A DNA stretch of 7,047 nt, from assembly GCA_947311745.1 (NCBI GenBank), contig CAMZLT010000087.1, positions 1-7,047 on the forward strand, in the 5' to 3' direction. Below, one piece after another: positions 1 to 6,779 of the stretch. The DNA comes from an uncultured Flavobacteriaceae bacterium (GTDB lineage Bacteria > Bacteroidota > Bacteroidia > Flavobacteriales > Flavobacteriaceae). The notes beneath the pieces are model-generated. The model did no database searches. It had not been told where the DNA came from and saw nothing but the letters and a program-made list of their open reading frames with translations. A program made the translations under genes and the position numbers. Position 1 is the first letter of the stretch; each line of letters opens with the position of its first letter.

Positions 1-461
1 ATTGCTTGTGTTTGTGAGTTGAACGAAGGTACTTTGTAAGTAAGCATTTGTTCTACTTGTACTTTACCACTTTTTGCAAGTTCTTTTGAGCTAATATTGT
101 CAATAGGAACAGGAGAGTTTAGTACAGTTCTTGGTTTTGCACGGTTACCAGTAATTACAACTTCGTCTAAAGCAAGACCTTGAGCCATAACTACATCTAC
201 TACAGCAGAGCCATCCATTTTTTTAGTTACAGATTCGTAACCTACAGATGAAAATTCTACTTCGTTACCTTTGGTTACTGTAATTTCGTACTTTCCGTCA
301 AAATCGGTTGTTGTACCATTACTGGTTCCTTTTACAACTACAGATGCACCATCTATAGGTTGTCCGTCAGCATCTTTTACTGTTCCGGATACTTTGTACT
401 GTGCCATTGCAGTGAACGACAGCATAACAAAAGCTAATAATAATGTAATTTTTGTTTTCAT
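1..461 (-). CDS. TonB-dependent outer-membrane receptor, N-terminal part (runs off left edge)
   Basis: This is the N-terminal 153 codons of an outer-membrane receptor that imports a ligand using TonB/ExbBD energy. It reads leftward from an ATG at 461 and is open to the window edge. Residues 1-20 are a signal peptide (MKTK start, hydrophobic core, AMA|Q cleavage). Residues 22-93 form a carboxypeptidase-regulatory-like beta-sandwich (GTVKDADGQPIDGASV, then TTDFDGKYEI and FSSVGYES), the usual N-terminal extension of Bacteroidota receptors. Residues 99-107 (DEVVITGNR) are the TonB-box-like linker, and the plug domain starts near 111. The plug reads VEQMLTYKVPSFNSQTQA, which resembles the non-SusC class of plugs rather than the SusC pattern (LQGKVAGVQV). 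The ligand cannot be inferred because the barrel is outside the window. It lies downstream of the PafA gene on the same strand, but the 218 bp gap suggests its own promoter. Class assignment is firm; substrate is unknown. Confidence 0.93.
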   Translation of the reverse strand, partial: MKTKITLLLAFVMLSFTAMAQYKVSGTVKDADGQPIDGASVVVKGTSNGTTTDFDGKYEITVTKGNEVEFSSVGYESVTKKMDGSAVVDVVMAQGLALDEVVITGNRAKPRTVLNSPVPIDNISSKELAKSGKVQVEQMLTYKVPSFNSQTQA

Positions 462-499
462 AAATAAAAATTTGGTTAATAATTGTTTTAATAATCAGT

Positions 500-507
500 C
501 AAATATA
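500..507 (-). promoter_or_regulatory. Candidate -7 box for the TonB-dependent receptor
   Basis: On the minus strand the bases read TATATTTG, an exact match to the Bacteroidota TAnnTTTG -7 element. It ends 38 bp before the receptor ATG, leaving a leader of roughly 30 nt. The expected -33 TTTG element is not clear: the nearest sequence at the right spacing is TATG at 526-523. The region is very AT-rich, so chance matches are possible. Confidence 0.4.
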
Positions 508-532
508 TATTTATTTTTAAAACATATTGTAA

Positions 533-574
533 TTTTTGTTACAAAAAATTTTTTTTACAAAATTTCTTACAAAA
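533..574. repeat. TTACAAAA direct repeats with overlapping 7-bp palindrome upstream of the receptor
   Basis: On the plus strand the octamer TTACAAAA occurs three times, at 539-546, 555-562 and 567-574. The first copy overlaps a perfect inverted repeat, TTTTTGT (533-539) and ACAAAAA (541-547), with a one-base centre. The cluster lies 26-67 bp upstream (relative to transcription) of the candidate -7 box at 500-507, covering the -33 region and upstream. That is where a regulator of the receptor gene could bind. The composition is nearly all A and T, so it could be chance. No known operator is recognised. Confidence 0.35.
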
Positions 575-632
575 TACACATGCTTTTATTGATGTAATAA
601 ATAGTTAGTATGTAGTATATCTTGTCAAAAAT

Positions 633-650
633 GATAATTAAAATTTTATC
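633..650 (-). terminator. Weak possible terminator after the PafA gene
   Basis: Thirty bases past the phosphatase stop, the minus strand can form a five-pair stem (GATAA with TTATC, eight-base loop) followed by ATTTTT. The stem is short and almost all A-T, so this is a poor intrinsic terminator. It is listed only because no better candidate exists between the two minus-strand genes. Confidence 0.15.
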
Positions 651-679
651 CAGTAACAATTTAAAAATGAATTATTTAT

Positions 680-2335
680 CTATTTTAAAACTCTTGTAAT
701 AATTGTACCTTTATTTCCGTTTGGGTTTTCAATTTTAAGAATATTAGAAATTGTTGGTGCAATATCTATAACAGGAATAAATTTTTTGGTAACTCCTTTT
801 TTAATTCCAAAACCATAAAAAATTAATGGAATATGTGTGTCATAACTATAACCTGTACTGTGTTCGGTTCCTTTTTTCATGTACGAAACAGTATTTGGTT
901 GCGGAATTAATAATACATCACCAGATATTTTTTGGTTGTAACCGTTTTGGGTGTATTTTACTATTTGCTCATTAAAATTACCAGTTTGCATATCTTTTGC
1001 AGTGAAACATTTAGAAATTCCTTTATAATTTATACTGTTTTCAACTAGGTAATTGGCTAATTTGTTCGGCTTAATTTTTAAACGTTTTAGTTCGTCTTTG
1101 TTAAAAAATATTTGATAGTTTGAAATATTTTCGATCAAATTTTTTGAATGGTATTTTTTATCAGTAAGTGTATTTATATATTTAGTAAAATCTTTTAAAT
1201 CGAAAAAATGACTTGGTATTTTTAAGGATTTTAAATACGGTAATGTTGGTAAAGCACCATGGTCAGCTGTTAAAAATAAGGTGTATTTGTTTTGCCCTAT
1301 TTTTTTATCTAAAAAACTTAATAAATTGGCAAGATCTTTATCTAATCGTATATATGCATCTTCAACTTCTTTAGAATCGACACCAAATTGATGTCCGATA
1401 TAGTCTGTTGCAGAAAAGCTGATACTTAAAAAATCGGTGTATTTATTTTTTCCTAATTTTTCGCCTGTAATGGTTGCTTTTGCAAATTCTAGTAATAATG
1501 TATTAGCACTTGGTGTAAAATTTATTAAACTAAAATCTTTTTTCTTTTTATACATTTCAGCAATGGAATGTGTAAAGGTAACATCCTTTTCGCCTTTTAA
1601 TTTTTTTTCAAAAGTATTATGGTCGGAAATACTTTCGGTATAGTCCTTAATATTATATAAGGTATTCCAATCTTTTTTTAAATAACTGTCTGGTAAATTT
1701 TTGTTGTTGAAAATAGTTACCCATTTTGGTAATTTATCCATATAAAAGGAGCTAGTTATAAATTTACCGTTTCCTTTTGAATTAAACCAATATGCAGCAT
1801 TTGCAGTATGCCCGATTGGTAAAATAGCACTTCTATCTTTCATACTAATACCAATAGTTTTTCCTTTACCAACTTGAGCAAGATGTAGTTGATCTGCAAT
1901 AGTGGTTACTTGTAAACGATACGGACTTTTTTCTCCACCAATATTTCCACCAATGGTATGGTAATTTTTATCGTTAACACAATAAATAGTTTTCTTTAAT
2001 TTTTTATCGTACCAATTATTTGCAATAATGCCATGGATACTTGGTGTTGTTCCTGTAAATATAGAAGAGTGCCCAACAGCAGTATGTGTTGGTGTGTAAT
2101 TTAGATGTACATCCTCTAAAACGTGCCCATTTTCTAAAAGTCTTTTAAATCCGGAATTGCCAAATTTACCATAAAATCTATGTAAGTAGTCGTATCTCAT
2201 TTGGTCAACTATAATTCCTACTACTAATTTTGGTTTGTCTGTTTTAAAATTTTTATTTGCAGATGTAAACGAATTTTGAGCAGAACATTGCCAAAATAAG
2301 ATAGCAGAGAATAGGATAAAAAATAGTTTTTTCAT
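680..2335 (-). CDS. pafA: PafA-type alkaline phosphatase, exported
   Basis: Broad-specificity alkaline phosphomonoesterase of the alkaline phosphatase superfamily (type I phosphodiesterase/nucleotide pyrophosphatase fold), releasing phosphate from organic esters in the periplasm. The 551-residue product starts with a signal peptide (about residues 1-19, cleavage CSA|Q). The active-site set of the characterised Elizabethkingia PafA is complete and in register. Zinc ligands are D44, D311, H315, D358, H359 and H492, with T85 as nucleophile. Substrate-binding residues are N106, K166 and R168. Motifs visible are IIVDQMRYDY, THTAVGHSSIFTG, SMKDRSA, ATDYIGHQ, TADHG and YDTHIP. Presence of the Lys/Arg pair and Thr nucleophile argues for a monoesterase rather than a diesterase. 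PafA of Elizabethkingia is described as not repressed by phosphate; regulation here is not visible. The gene is divergent from mlaE across 102 bp. The ATG is supported by the signal peptide beginning there and by the -7 box just upstream. Confidence 0.93.
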   Translation of the reverse strand: MKKLFFILFSAILFWQCSAQNSFTSANKNFKTDKPKLVVGIIVDQMRYDYLHRFYGKFGNSGFKRLLENGHVLEDVHLNYTPTHTAVGHSSIFTGTTPSIHGIIANNWYDKKLKKTIYCVNDKNYHTIGGNIGGEKSPYRLQVTTIADQLHLAQVGKGKTIGISMKDRSAILPIGHTANAAYWFNSKGNGKFITSSFYMDKLPKWVTIFNNKNLPDSYLKKDWNTLYNIKDYTESISDHNTFEKKLKGEKDVTFTHSIAEMYKKKKDFSLINFTPSANTLLLEFAKATITGEKLGKNKYTDFLSISFSATDYIGHQFGVDSKEVEDAYIRLDKDLANLLSFLDKKIGQNKYTLFLTADHGALPTLPYLKSLKIPSHFFDLKDFTKYINTLTDKKYHSKNLIENISNYQIFFNKDELKRLKIKPNKLANYLVENSINYKGISKCFTAKDMQTGNFNEQIVKYTQNGYNQKISGDVLLIPQPNTVSYMKKGTEHSTGYSYDTHIPLIFYGFGIKKGVTKKFIPVIDIAPTISNILKIENPNGNKGTIITRVLK

Positions 2336-2353
2336 TATAAAAAATTAAGATTT

Positions 2354-2361
2354 CAAAGGTA
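2354..2361 (-). promoter_or_regulatory. -7 box of the PafA gene promoter
   Basis: The minus strand reads TACCTTTG, an exact TAnnTTTG match containing two G/C bases, in an otherwise A/T-dominated 102 bp divergent gap. It ends 18 bp before the phosphatase ATG, so the leader would be about 10-15 nt. The region 19-21 bp upstream is T-rich (TTTTC) but has no clear TTTG -33 element. Confidence 0.5.
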
Positions 2362-2418
2362 CGTAAAATTTAAAAAAGAAAATATTTTATAAGATATTAA
2401 AATGCTTCGTTTAGTTTT

Positions 2419-2428
2419 TATATTTTAG
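2419..2428 (+). promoter_or_regulatory. Possible -7 region of the mlaEF operon promoter
   Basis: TATATTTTAG lies 9 bp before the mlaE ATG. It differs by one base from TAnnTTTG in either of two registers. No convincing -33 TTTG is found upstream, and the implied leader would be only a few bases. It is the best candidate in the short divergent gap, but weak. Confidence 0.25.
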
Positions 2429-2437
2429 CACTTTATT

Positions 2438-3178
2438 ATGAATTATATTGAACACATAGGAAAGTATTTTACCATGCTTGGGCAGGTTTTTAAAAGACCA
2501 CAAAAAATGCGTATTTTTAAAGAAGCATTGTTTAGAGAATTAGATGATTTAGGTAATAAATCACTAGGAATATCTGCTTTTATTGCTTTTTTTGTTGGCG
2601 GTGTTGTAGCGATTCAGACAGCTTTAAATGTAGATAATCCAATGATACCGAAGTATTTAATTGGTTTTGCTACTAAGCGTTCTATTATTTTGGAGTTTGC
2701 TCCGACTTTTGTGTCGGTTATTTTGGCAGGAAAAGTGGGGTCATTTATTACATCAAGTATTGGTACAATGCGTGTAACCGAACAAATAGATGCTTTAGAG
2801 GTAATGGGAATTAATTCGCTTAATCATTTGGTTTTACCTAAAATTTTGGCAACAGTGTTTTTTTATCCGTTTATTATTTCCATTTCGATGTTTTTAGGAA
2901 TTTTAGGAGGATATGTTGCAGGAATGTTAACTGGTTTATTTTCGACAGTAGATTATATTGATGGTATTCAATTAGAATTTAATCCGTATTTTGTAAAATA
3001 TGCTTTAATTAAAACTATGGTATTTGCATTTGTTATTGCAACAATTCCTTCGTATCATGGTTATTATGTTAAAGGGGGAGCTTTAGAAGTAGGAAGAGCA
3101 AGTACACAAGCTGTAGTTTGGACAAGTGTAGTGATTATTGTTTTAAATTATTTCTTAACACAGATATTATTAAGTTAA
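2438..3178 (+). CDS. mlaE: MlaE-family phospholipid ABC transporter permease
   Basis: Inner-membrane permease of the MCE/Mla lipid-transport complex, which moves phospholipids between the inner membrane and periplasmic MCE proteins to maintain outer-membrane lipid asymmetry. The 246-residue length is close to the family norm (about 250-260). An amphipathic interface helix occupies about residues 1-38. Hydrophobic segments follow near 43-63, 84-105, 131-158, 188-206 and 223-244. The family signature VTEQIDALEVMG is at 113-124, preceded by GKVGSFITSSIGTMR, and the C-terminal KGGALEVGRASTQAVVW block is also typical. The gene starts at ATG 2438 with no Shine-Dalgarno, as usual in this phylum. It is followed after 9 bp by its ATPase partner, so the two form an operon. 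No MlaD, MlaC or MlaB gene is beside it. The protein could serve any MCE system in the cell. Confidence 0.93.
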   Translation: MNYIEHIGKYFTMLGQVFKRPQKMRIFKEALFRELDDLGNKSLGISAFIAFFVGGVVAIQTALNVDNPMIPKYLIGFATKRSIILEFAPTFVSVILAGKVGSFITSSIGTMRVTEQIDALEVMGINSLNHLVLPKILATVFFYPFIISISMFLGILGGYVAGMLTGLFSTVDYIDGIQLEFNPYFVKYALIKTMVFAFVIATIPSYHGYYVKGGALEVGRASTQAVVWTSVVIIVLNYFLTQILLS

Positions 3179-3187
3179 ACCAAAAAT

Positions 3188-3964
3188 ATGATAGAAGTAA
3201 AAAACATACATAAGTCTTTTGGTGATGCACATATTTTAAAAGGAATATCTGCTGTTTTTGAAAAAGGAAAAACAAGTTTAATTATTGGGCAAAGTGGTTC
3301 GGGAAAAACTGTTTTTATTAAGACTTTATTAGGTTTGTTTCAGCCTGAAGAAGGAGATATTTGTTATGACGGAATTAATTATAGGAGTATGAGTACCGAT
3401 CAGCGTAGAGATTTACGTAAACAAATCGGAATGGTTTTTCAAGGTTCTGCATTATTTGATTCCGCAACGGTTGCTGAAAATGTAATGTTTCCGTTAAAAA
3501 TGTTTACCGAACAACCTTTAAGTGAAATGTTAGATCGTGTAAATTCCGTTTTGAAACGTGTCGATTTAGTAAATGCGAACGATAAATATCCAGCTGAATT
3601 ATCTGGAGGAATGCAAAAGCGAGTAGCAATCGCTCGTGCAATTGTAATGAATCCAAAATATTTATTTTGCGATGAACCAAATTCAGGATTAGACCCAAGA
3701 ACAGCTATTTTAATTGATAATTTAATTCAAGAAATTACCGATGAATACAATATTACTACAGTAATTAATACACATGATATGAATTCGGTTATGGAAATTG
3801 GTGAAAAGATTGTTTTTTTGCGTAATGGTCTTAAAGAATGGGATGGTACAAATAACGAAATATTTATTACCGAAAATAAAGCAGTAACTGATTTTGTATA
3901 TTCTTCAGAATTGTTTAAAAAAGTCCGTAAAGCATATCTTTTAGAGCGAGAGGGAAAAATATAA
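3188..3964 (+). CDS. mlaF: MlaF-family phospholipid ABC transporter ATPase
   Basis: Cytoplasmic ATPase that powers the MlaE permease encoded just upstream. All ABC motifs are intact in the 258-residue product. Walker A is GQSGSGKT (34-41), the Q-loop glutamine is Q85, and the signature LSGGM is at 138-142. Walker B ends at D162 with catalytic E163, the D-loop SGLD is at 166-169, and the H-loop histidine is H196. The stretch MVFQGSALFDSATVAENV around 82-99 matches the MlaF-type Q-loop block (FQ-x-x-ALFDS-x-TV-x-ENV), which separates it from amino-acid or metal importers. The C-terminal tail (about 240-258) is basic. The last 24 bp overlap the 3' end of the convergent metallophosphoesterase gene, and no terminator hairpin is visible at the junction. 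Confidence 0.93.
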   Translation: MIEVKNIHKSFGDAHILKGISAVFEKGKTSLIIGQSGSGKTVFIKTLLGLFQPEEGDICYDGINYRSMSTDQRRDLRKQIGMVFQGSALFDSATVAENVMFPLKMFTEQPLSEMLDRVNSVLKRVDLVNANDKYPAELSGGMQKRVAIARAIVMNPKYLFCDEPNSGLDPRTAILIDNLIQEITDEYNITTVINTHDMNSVMEIGEKIVFLRNGLKEWDGTNNEIFITENKAVTDFVYSSELFKKVRKAYLLEREGKI

Positions 3965-4834
3965 AGATAAATCTGTCGGTCCTTCAAGGGTTTCTTTTAT
4001 GATTTCTTTATTTTTAACATGCCATTTTACTAAGGAAATTTCAAGGTTTTCTATTTCAATTCCAATAATGGATTTAGGATGCACACAACTACCATCGTTA
4101 AAATAGGGTACTTCGTTTGGTAGCGGGAATTTTGGTCTGTGCGTGTGTCCTGCAATTACTATTTGATGGTTGTTTTTTACAATCCACTTTTTTAAATTCC
4201 GTTCTACTTTAATAGAATTTTTGTAATTTTTTGCAGGACTGGTTGGGTCTTTTATAGCAAATGTTTTTTGTAAGGGCATCCAGAGATAGCGTACTAAAAA
4301 CCGATTAAATTTCCACATACTATAATTCATAAAATCCGCTTGATGTCCGTGTATTAAAAAGATGGATTTATTTGTACCATCGATGTCTAAGAGCAAACTT
4401 TCTTTGAAATCTACATTAAAAAGTAATTTTTTATCTTTGGATTGCTTGTCTGTAAAAAAACGATTTAACATTTTTTCTACTACATTTTTATCTTTAAAAA
4501 CCATATCATGGTTTCCCCAAAGTAGGTGTAATCGTTTTTGTTTGTGAAATTTTAATTGTAAATCAAATATTTCTTTATACGTATTGTAAATTGGTTCAAA
4601 CGATTTATTTTCCCAAAGTTCTACACCATCGCCAAGTTCAAAATAAATAAAATCATTTTGGTAATAATGTTCTAGTGCATATTTGTAGATAGCAACATTA
4701 TGTACAAAATCATCGGCATAACTATTATCGCCTTTGTGCATATCGCTAAAGAAAATTAATTTTGAATCGCGATTGATACAAATGTTTTCGGCATTTTTAA
4801 AGGCTCTAGAAAGTATGTTGTGCGTAATACTCAA
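3941..4834 (-). CDS. Calcineurin-like metallophosphoesterase, probable TTG start
   Basis: A 297-residue metal-dependent phosphoesterase, probably cytoplasmic as no signal peptide is seen. The five metal-binding blocks are in order: SDMHKGD (D31, H33), LGDGVELWE (D69), GNHD (N108, H109), IHGH (H162, H164) and GHTHRP (H230, H232), then the NDGS strand (246-249). The GD-x-x-ELWE block and a roughly 65-residue basic, aromatic insertion between HGH and GHTH recall the LpxH branch (UDP-2,3-diacylglucosamine hydrolases of lipid A synthesis). However, it is longer than typical LpxH and has GNHD where LpxH has GNRD, so the substrate is left open. The start is TTG at 4834. The in-frame stop upstream (4856-4858) is reached with no ATG, and the first internal Met is residue 32, past the metal ligand D31. 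It follows acs by 42 bp on the same strand and overlaps mlaF tail-to-tail by 24 bp. Confidence 0.82.
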   Translation of the reverse strand: MSITHNILSRAFKNAENICINRDSKLIFFSDMHKGDNSYADDFVHNVAIYKYALEHYYQNDFIYFELGDGVELWENKSFEPIYNTYKEIFDLQLKFHKQKRLHLLWGNHDMVFKDKNVVEKMLNRFFTDKQSKDKKLLFNVDFKESLLLDIDGTNKSIFLIHGHQADFMNYSMWKFNRFLVRYLWMPLQKTFAIKDPTSPAKNYKNSIKVERNLKKWIVKNNHQIVIAGHTHRPKFPLPNEVPYFNDGSCVHPKSIIGIEIENLEISLVKWHVKNKEIIKETLEGPTDLSLYFSLSL

Positions 4835-4845
4835 AATTGTTTTTG

Positions 4846-4868
4846 CTGCAAGATATTATTTTTTGCAG
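4846..4868 (-). promoter_or_regulatory. Hairpin between acs and the metallophosphoesterase gene
   Basis: A perfect six-base inverted repeat (CTGCAA at 4846-4851 and TTGCAG at 4863-4868, 11-base loop) fills the short gap between the acs stop and the TTG start. In the minus-strand transcript the stem ends 11 nt before the start codon. It is followed by A-rich rather than U-rich sequence, so it does not look like an intrinsic terminator in that direction. It could affect translation initiation or mRNA processing; function is inferred only. Confidence 0.35.
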
Positions 4869-4876
4869 AATATTTA

Positions 4877-6769
4877 TTACAACCTTTCCGAAATAATAGA
4901 TTTAACGCAATCTGGATTTAGCAAAGTAGAGATATCACCTAGATTTTCCATGTCATTGGAAGCAATTTTTCGTAATATTCTACGCATAATTTTTCCAGAA
5001 CGTGTTTTAGGTAAACCTGTTACAAATTGAATTTTATCGCATTTTGCTATTGGTCCGATTTGTTTGGAAATAAGATTATTTATTTCTTTTTTTAGTGTGT
5101 CATCACCAATTACATTATCATACAGAATTACATACGCATATAATGCATTTCCTTTTATATCGTGTGGATAACCAACAACGGCACATTCTACAATTTTTTT
5201 ATGTTCGTCTATGGCGTTTTCTATTGGAGCAGTACCTAAATTGTGTCCTGAAACAATTACTACATCATCTACACGACCAGTAATTCGGTAAAAACCATTT
5301 TCATCGCGTAATGCACCATCACCAGTAAAGTATTTACCTTTAAATGTAGAAAAGTAGGTTTCTTTGTATCGTTGGTGATTTCCGTAGATAGTTCTTGCAA
5401 TAGATGGCCAAGGAAATTGAATTGCTAAACGACCTTCGGCAGGATTAGTTTTGATTAATGCACCATTTTCATCTAATAAAACAGGTTGTACACCTATCAT
5501 TGGTAGAGTTGCAAATGTTGGTTTTTGTGGTGTAATTCCTGCTAGAGATGCAATCATCATTGCACCAGTTTCGGTTTGCCACCAAGTGTCAACAATCGGA
5601 CATTTTCCTTTTCCGATATGCGTATCGTACCAATGCCATGCTTCTTCGTTTATTGGTTCGCCTACGCTTCCTAAAACTTTTAAGGAGGATAAATCGTGTT
5701 TAGTAACGAGTTCTAACGGAAATTTTTCTAATGCTCTAATTGCTGTTGGAGCAGTATAAAATTGATTCACTTTGTGTTTTTCAACAACTTCCCAAAAACG
5801 TCCTCCGTCAGGAAAAGTAGGGATTCCTTCAAACATAAGTGTAGTTGCACCTTGTAAAAGTGGTCCGTAAACAATATAACTATGTCCTGTAATCCAACCA
5901 ATATCTGCGGTACACCAATACACATCGTCTTTTTCGTATTGAAATACATTTTGAAAAGTAAAAGCAGTATTTACCATATAACCAGCAAAAGTGTGTACCA
6001 TTCCTTTTGGTTTTCCTGTTGAACCAGAAGTGTATAAAATAAATAGCATATCTTCGGCGTCTATTATTTCTGCTTGGCAAGTTTCGGAAGCATTTTTAAC
6101 TTCCTCATGCCACCATTTTTGATTTTTGGTTAAGGTAATGTCGGAATTTATTCGTTTTAAAACAATTGTAGTTTCGATACTTGAACTCATTTCTAGAGCT
6201 TGGTCTGCAATGGATTTTAAATCGATGGTTTTACTACCTCTAAAAGCACCATCTGCAGTTAATAAAATAGAACATTTTGCGTCGTCAATTCTACTAGCTA
6301 AGGCTTTAGATGAAAACCCTGCAAATACAACAGAGTGTACAGCACCAATTCTAGCACAAGCTAAAACGGCAATAGCAAGTTCAGGTACCATTGGCATATA
6401 TAGGCAAATTCTATCGCCTTTTTTTGCACCATTGTTTTTTAAAACATTGGCAAATTGCGATACTTTTTTATGTAATTCGTTGTAGGATAGGTGTATTGCT
6501 TTGTCTTTAGGGTTGTTTGGTTCCCAAATAATCGCAGTTTTTTTGCCAATTGTTTCTAGGTGTCTGTCTAAGCAATTTTCGGTAATATTTCCTTTAGCAC
6601 CTTTAAACCATTCTATTTTCGGAATTGTAAAATCATATTCAACTACACTATTCCATTTTTTATGCCAAGTAAAATTATTGGCTATTTCTCCCCAAAATTT
6701 TTCAGGATTTTCAATAGATTTTTTATAGTAATCGTGGTATTGTTTTTCTGATTTTATTTTTAATTCCAT
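4877..6769 (-). CDS. acs: Acetyl-CoA synthetase (AMP-forming)
   Basis: Converts acetate, ATP and CoA to acetyl-CoA through an acetyl-AMP intermediate, in the cytoplasm. The 630-residue length is near the family norm (about 650). Residues 1-60 match the Acs N-terminal domain, and the adenylate-forming core follows. The phosphate-binding loop YTSGSTGKPKG is at 246-256. WWQTETG (396-402) includes the tryptophan that limits the acyl pocket to acetate. The ATP/hinge residues are D484 (YFTGDGA) and R499 (GRVDDVV). The C-terminal lid has PKTRSGKIMRRILRKI (587-602) with K593, equivalent to the lysine that is reversibly acetylated by Pat-type enzymes and deacetylated by CobB in Salmonella, so post-translational control is likely. 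The ATG lies 10 bp after the DUF779 stop, so the two are co-transcribed from a promoter outside the window. Propionyl-CoA synthetase is a less likely alternative given the tryptophan. Confidence 0.96.
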   Translation of the reverse strand: MELKIKSEKQYHDYYKKSIENPEKFWGEIANNFTWHKKWNSVVEYDFTIPKIEWFKGAKGNITENCLDRHLETIGKKTAIIWEPNNPKDKAIHLSYNELHKKVSQFANVLKNNGAKKGDRICLYMPMVPELAIAVLACARIGAVHSVVFAGFSSKALASRIDDAKCSILLTADGAFRGSKTIDLKSIADQALEMSSSIETTIVLKRINSDITLTKNQKWWHEEVKNASETCQAEIIDAEDMLFILYTSGSTGKPKGMVHTFAGYMVNTAFTFQNVFQYEKDDVYWCTADIGWITGHSYIVYGPLLQGATTLMFEGIPTFPDGGRFWEVVEKHKVNQFYTAPTAIRALEKFPLELVTKHDLSSLKVLGSVGEPINEEAWHWYDTHIGKGKCPIVDTWWQTETGAMMIASLAGITPQKPTFATLPMIGVQPVLLDENGALIKTNPAEGRLAIQFPWPSIARTIYGNHQRYKETYFSTFKGKYFTGDGALRDENGFYRITGRVDDVVIVSGHNLGTAPIENAIDEHKKIVECAVVGYPHDIKGNALYAYVILYDNVIGDDTLKKEINNLISKQIGPIAKCDKIQFVTGLPKTRSGKIMRRILRKIASNDMENLGDISTLLNPDCVKSIISERL

Positions 6770-6779
6770 ATTTTAAGGT

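Noticed and set aside
1..461. SusC-type polysaccharide receptor
   Set aside because: The plug reads LTYKVPSFNS instead of the SusC pattern around LQGKVAGVQV, and no SusD gene is visible.
271..597. Plus-strand open frame of 108 codons across the receptor N-terminus
   Set aside because: It is antisense to a clearly coding signal peptide and carboxypeptidase-regulatory-like domain, has no recognisable domain, and ends in AT-rich intergenic DNA.
2270..2335. Lipoprotein signal on the PafA-like phosphatase, with a cysteine at residue 17
   Set aside because: The residues before the cysteine (FWQ) do not fit a lipobox, and a type I cleavage site CSA|Q directly follows.
3727..3987. Minus-strand 86-codon open frame antisense to mlaF
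   Set aside because: It covers the H-loop and C-terminal region of an intact ATPase gene on the other strand, and its translation matches nothing recognisable.
3981..3989. CCTTCAAGG palindrome at the mlaF/phosphoesterase junction as a bidirectional terminator
   Set aside because: The loop would be a single base, which cannot form a hairpin, and there is no T-tract immediately after it.
5451..5759. Plus-strand 102-codon open frame inside acs, and similar opposite-strand frames at 6126-6485 and 6501-6728
   Set aside because: They are shadows of the highly conserved acs coding frame and their translations show no domain.
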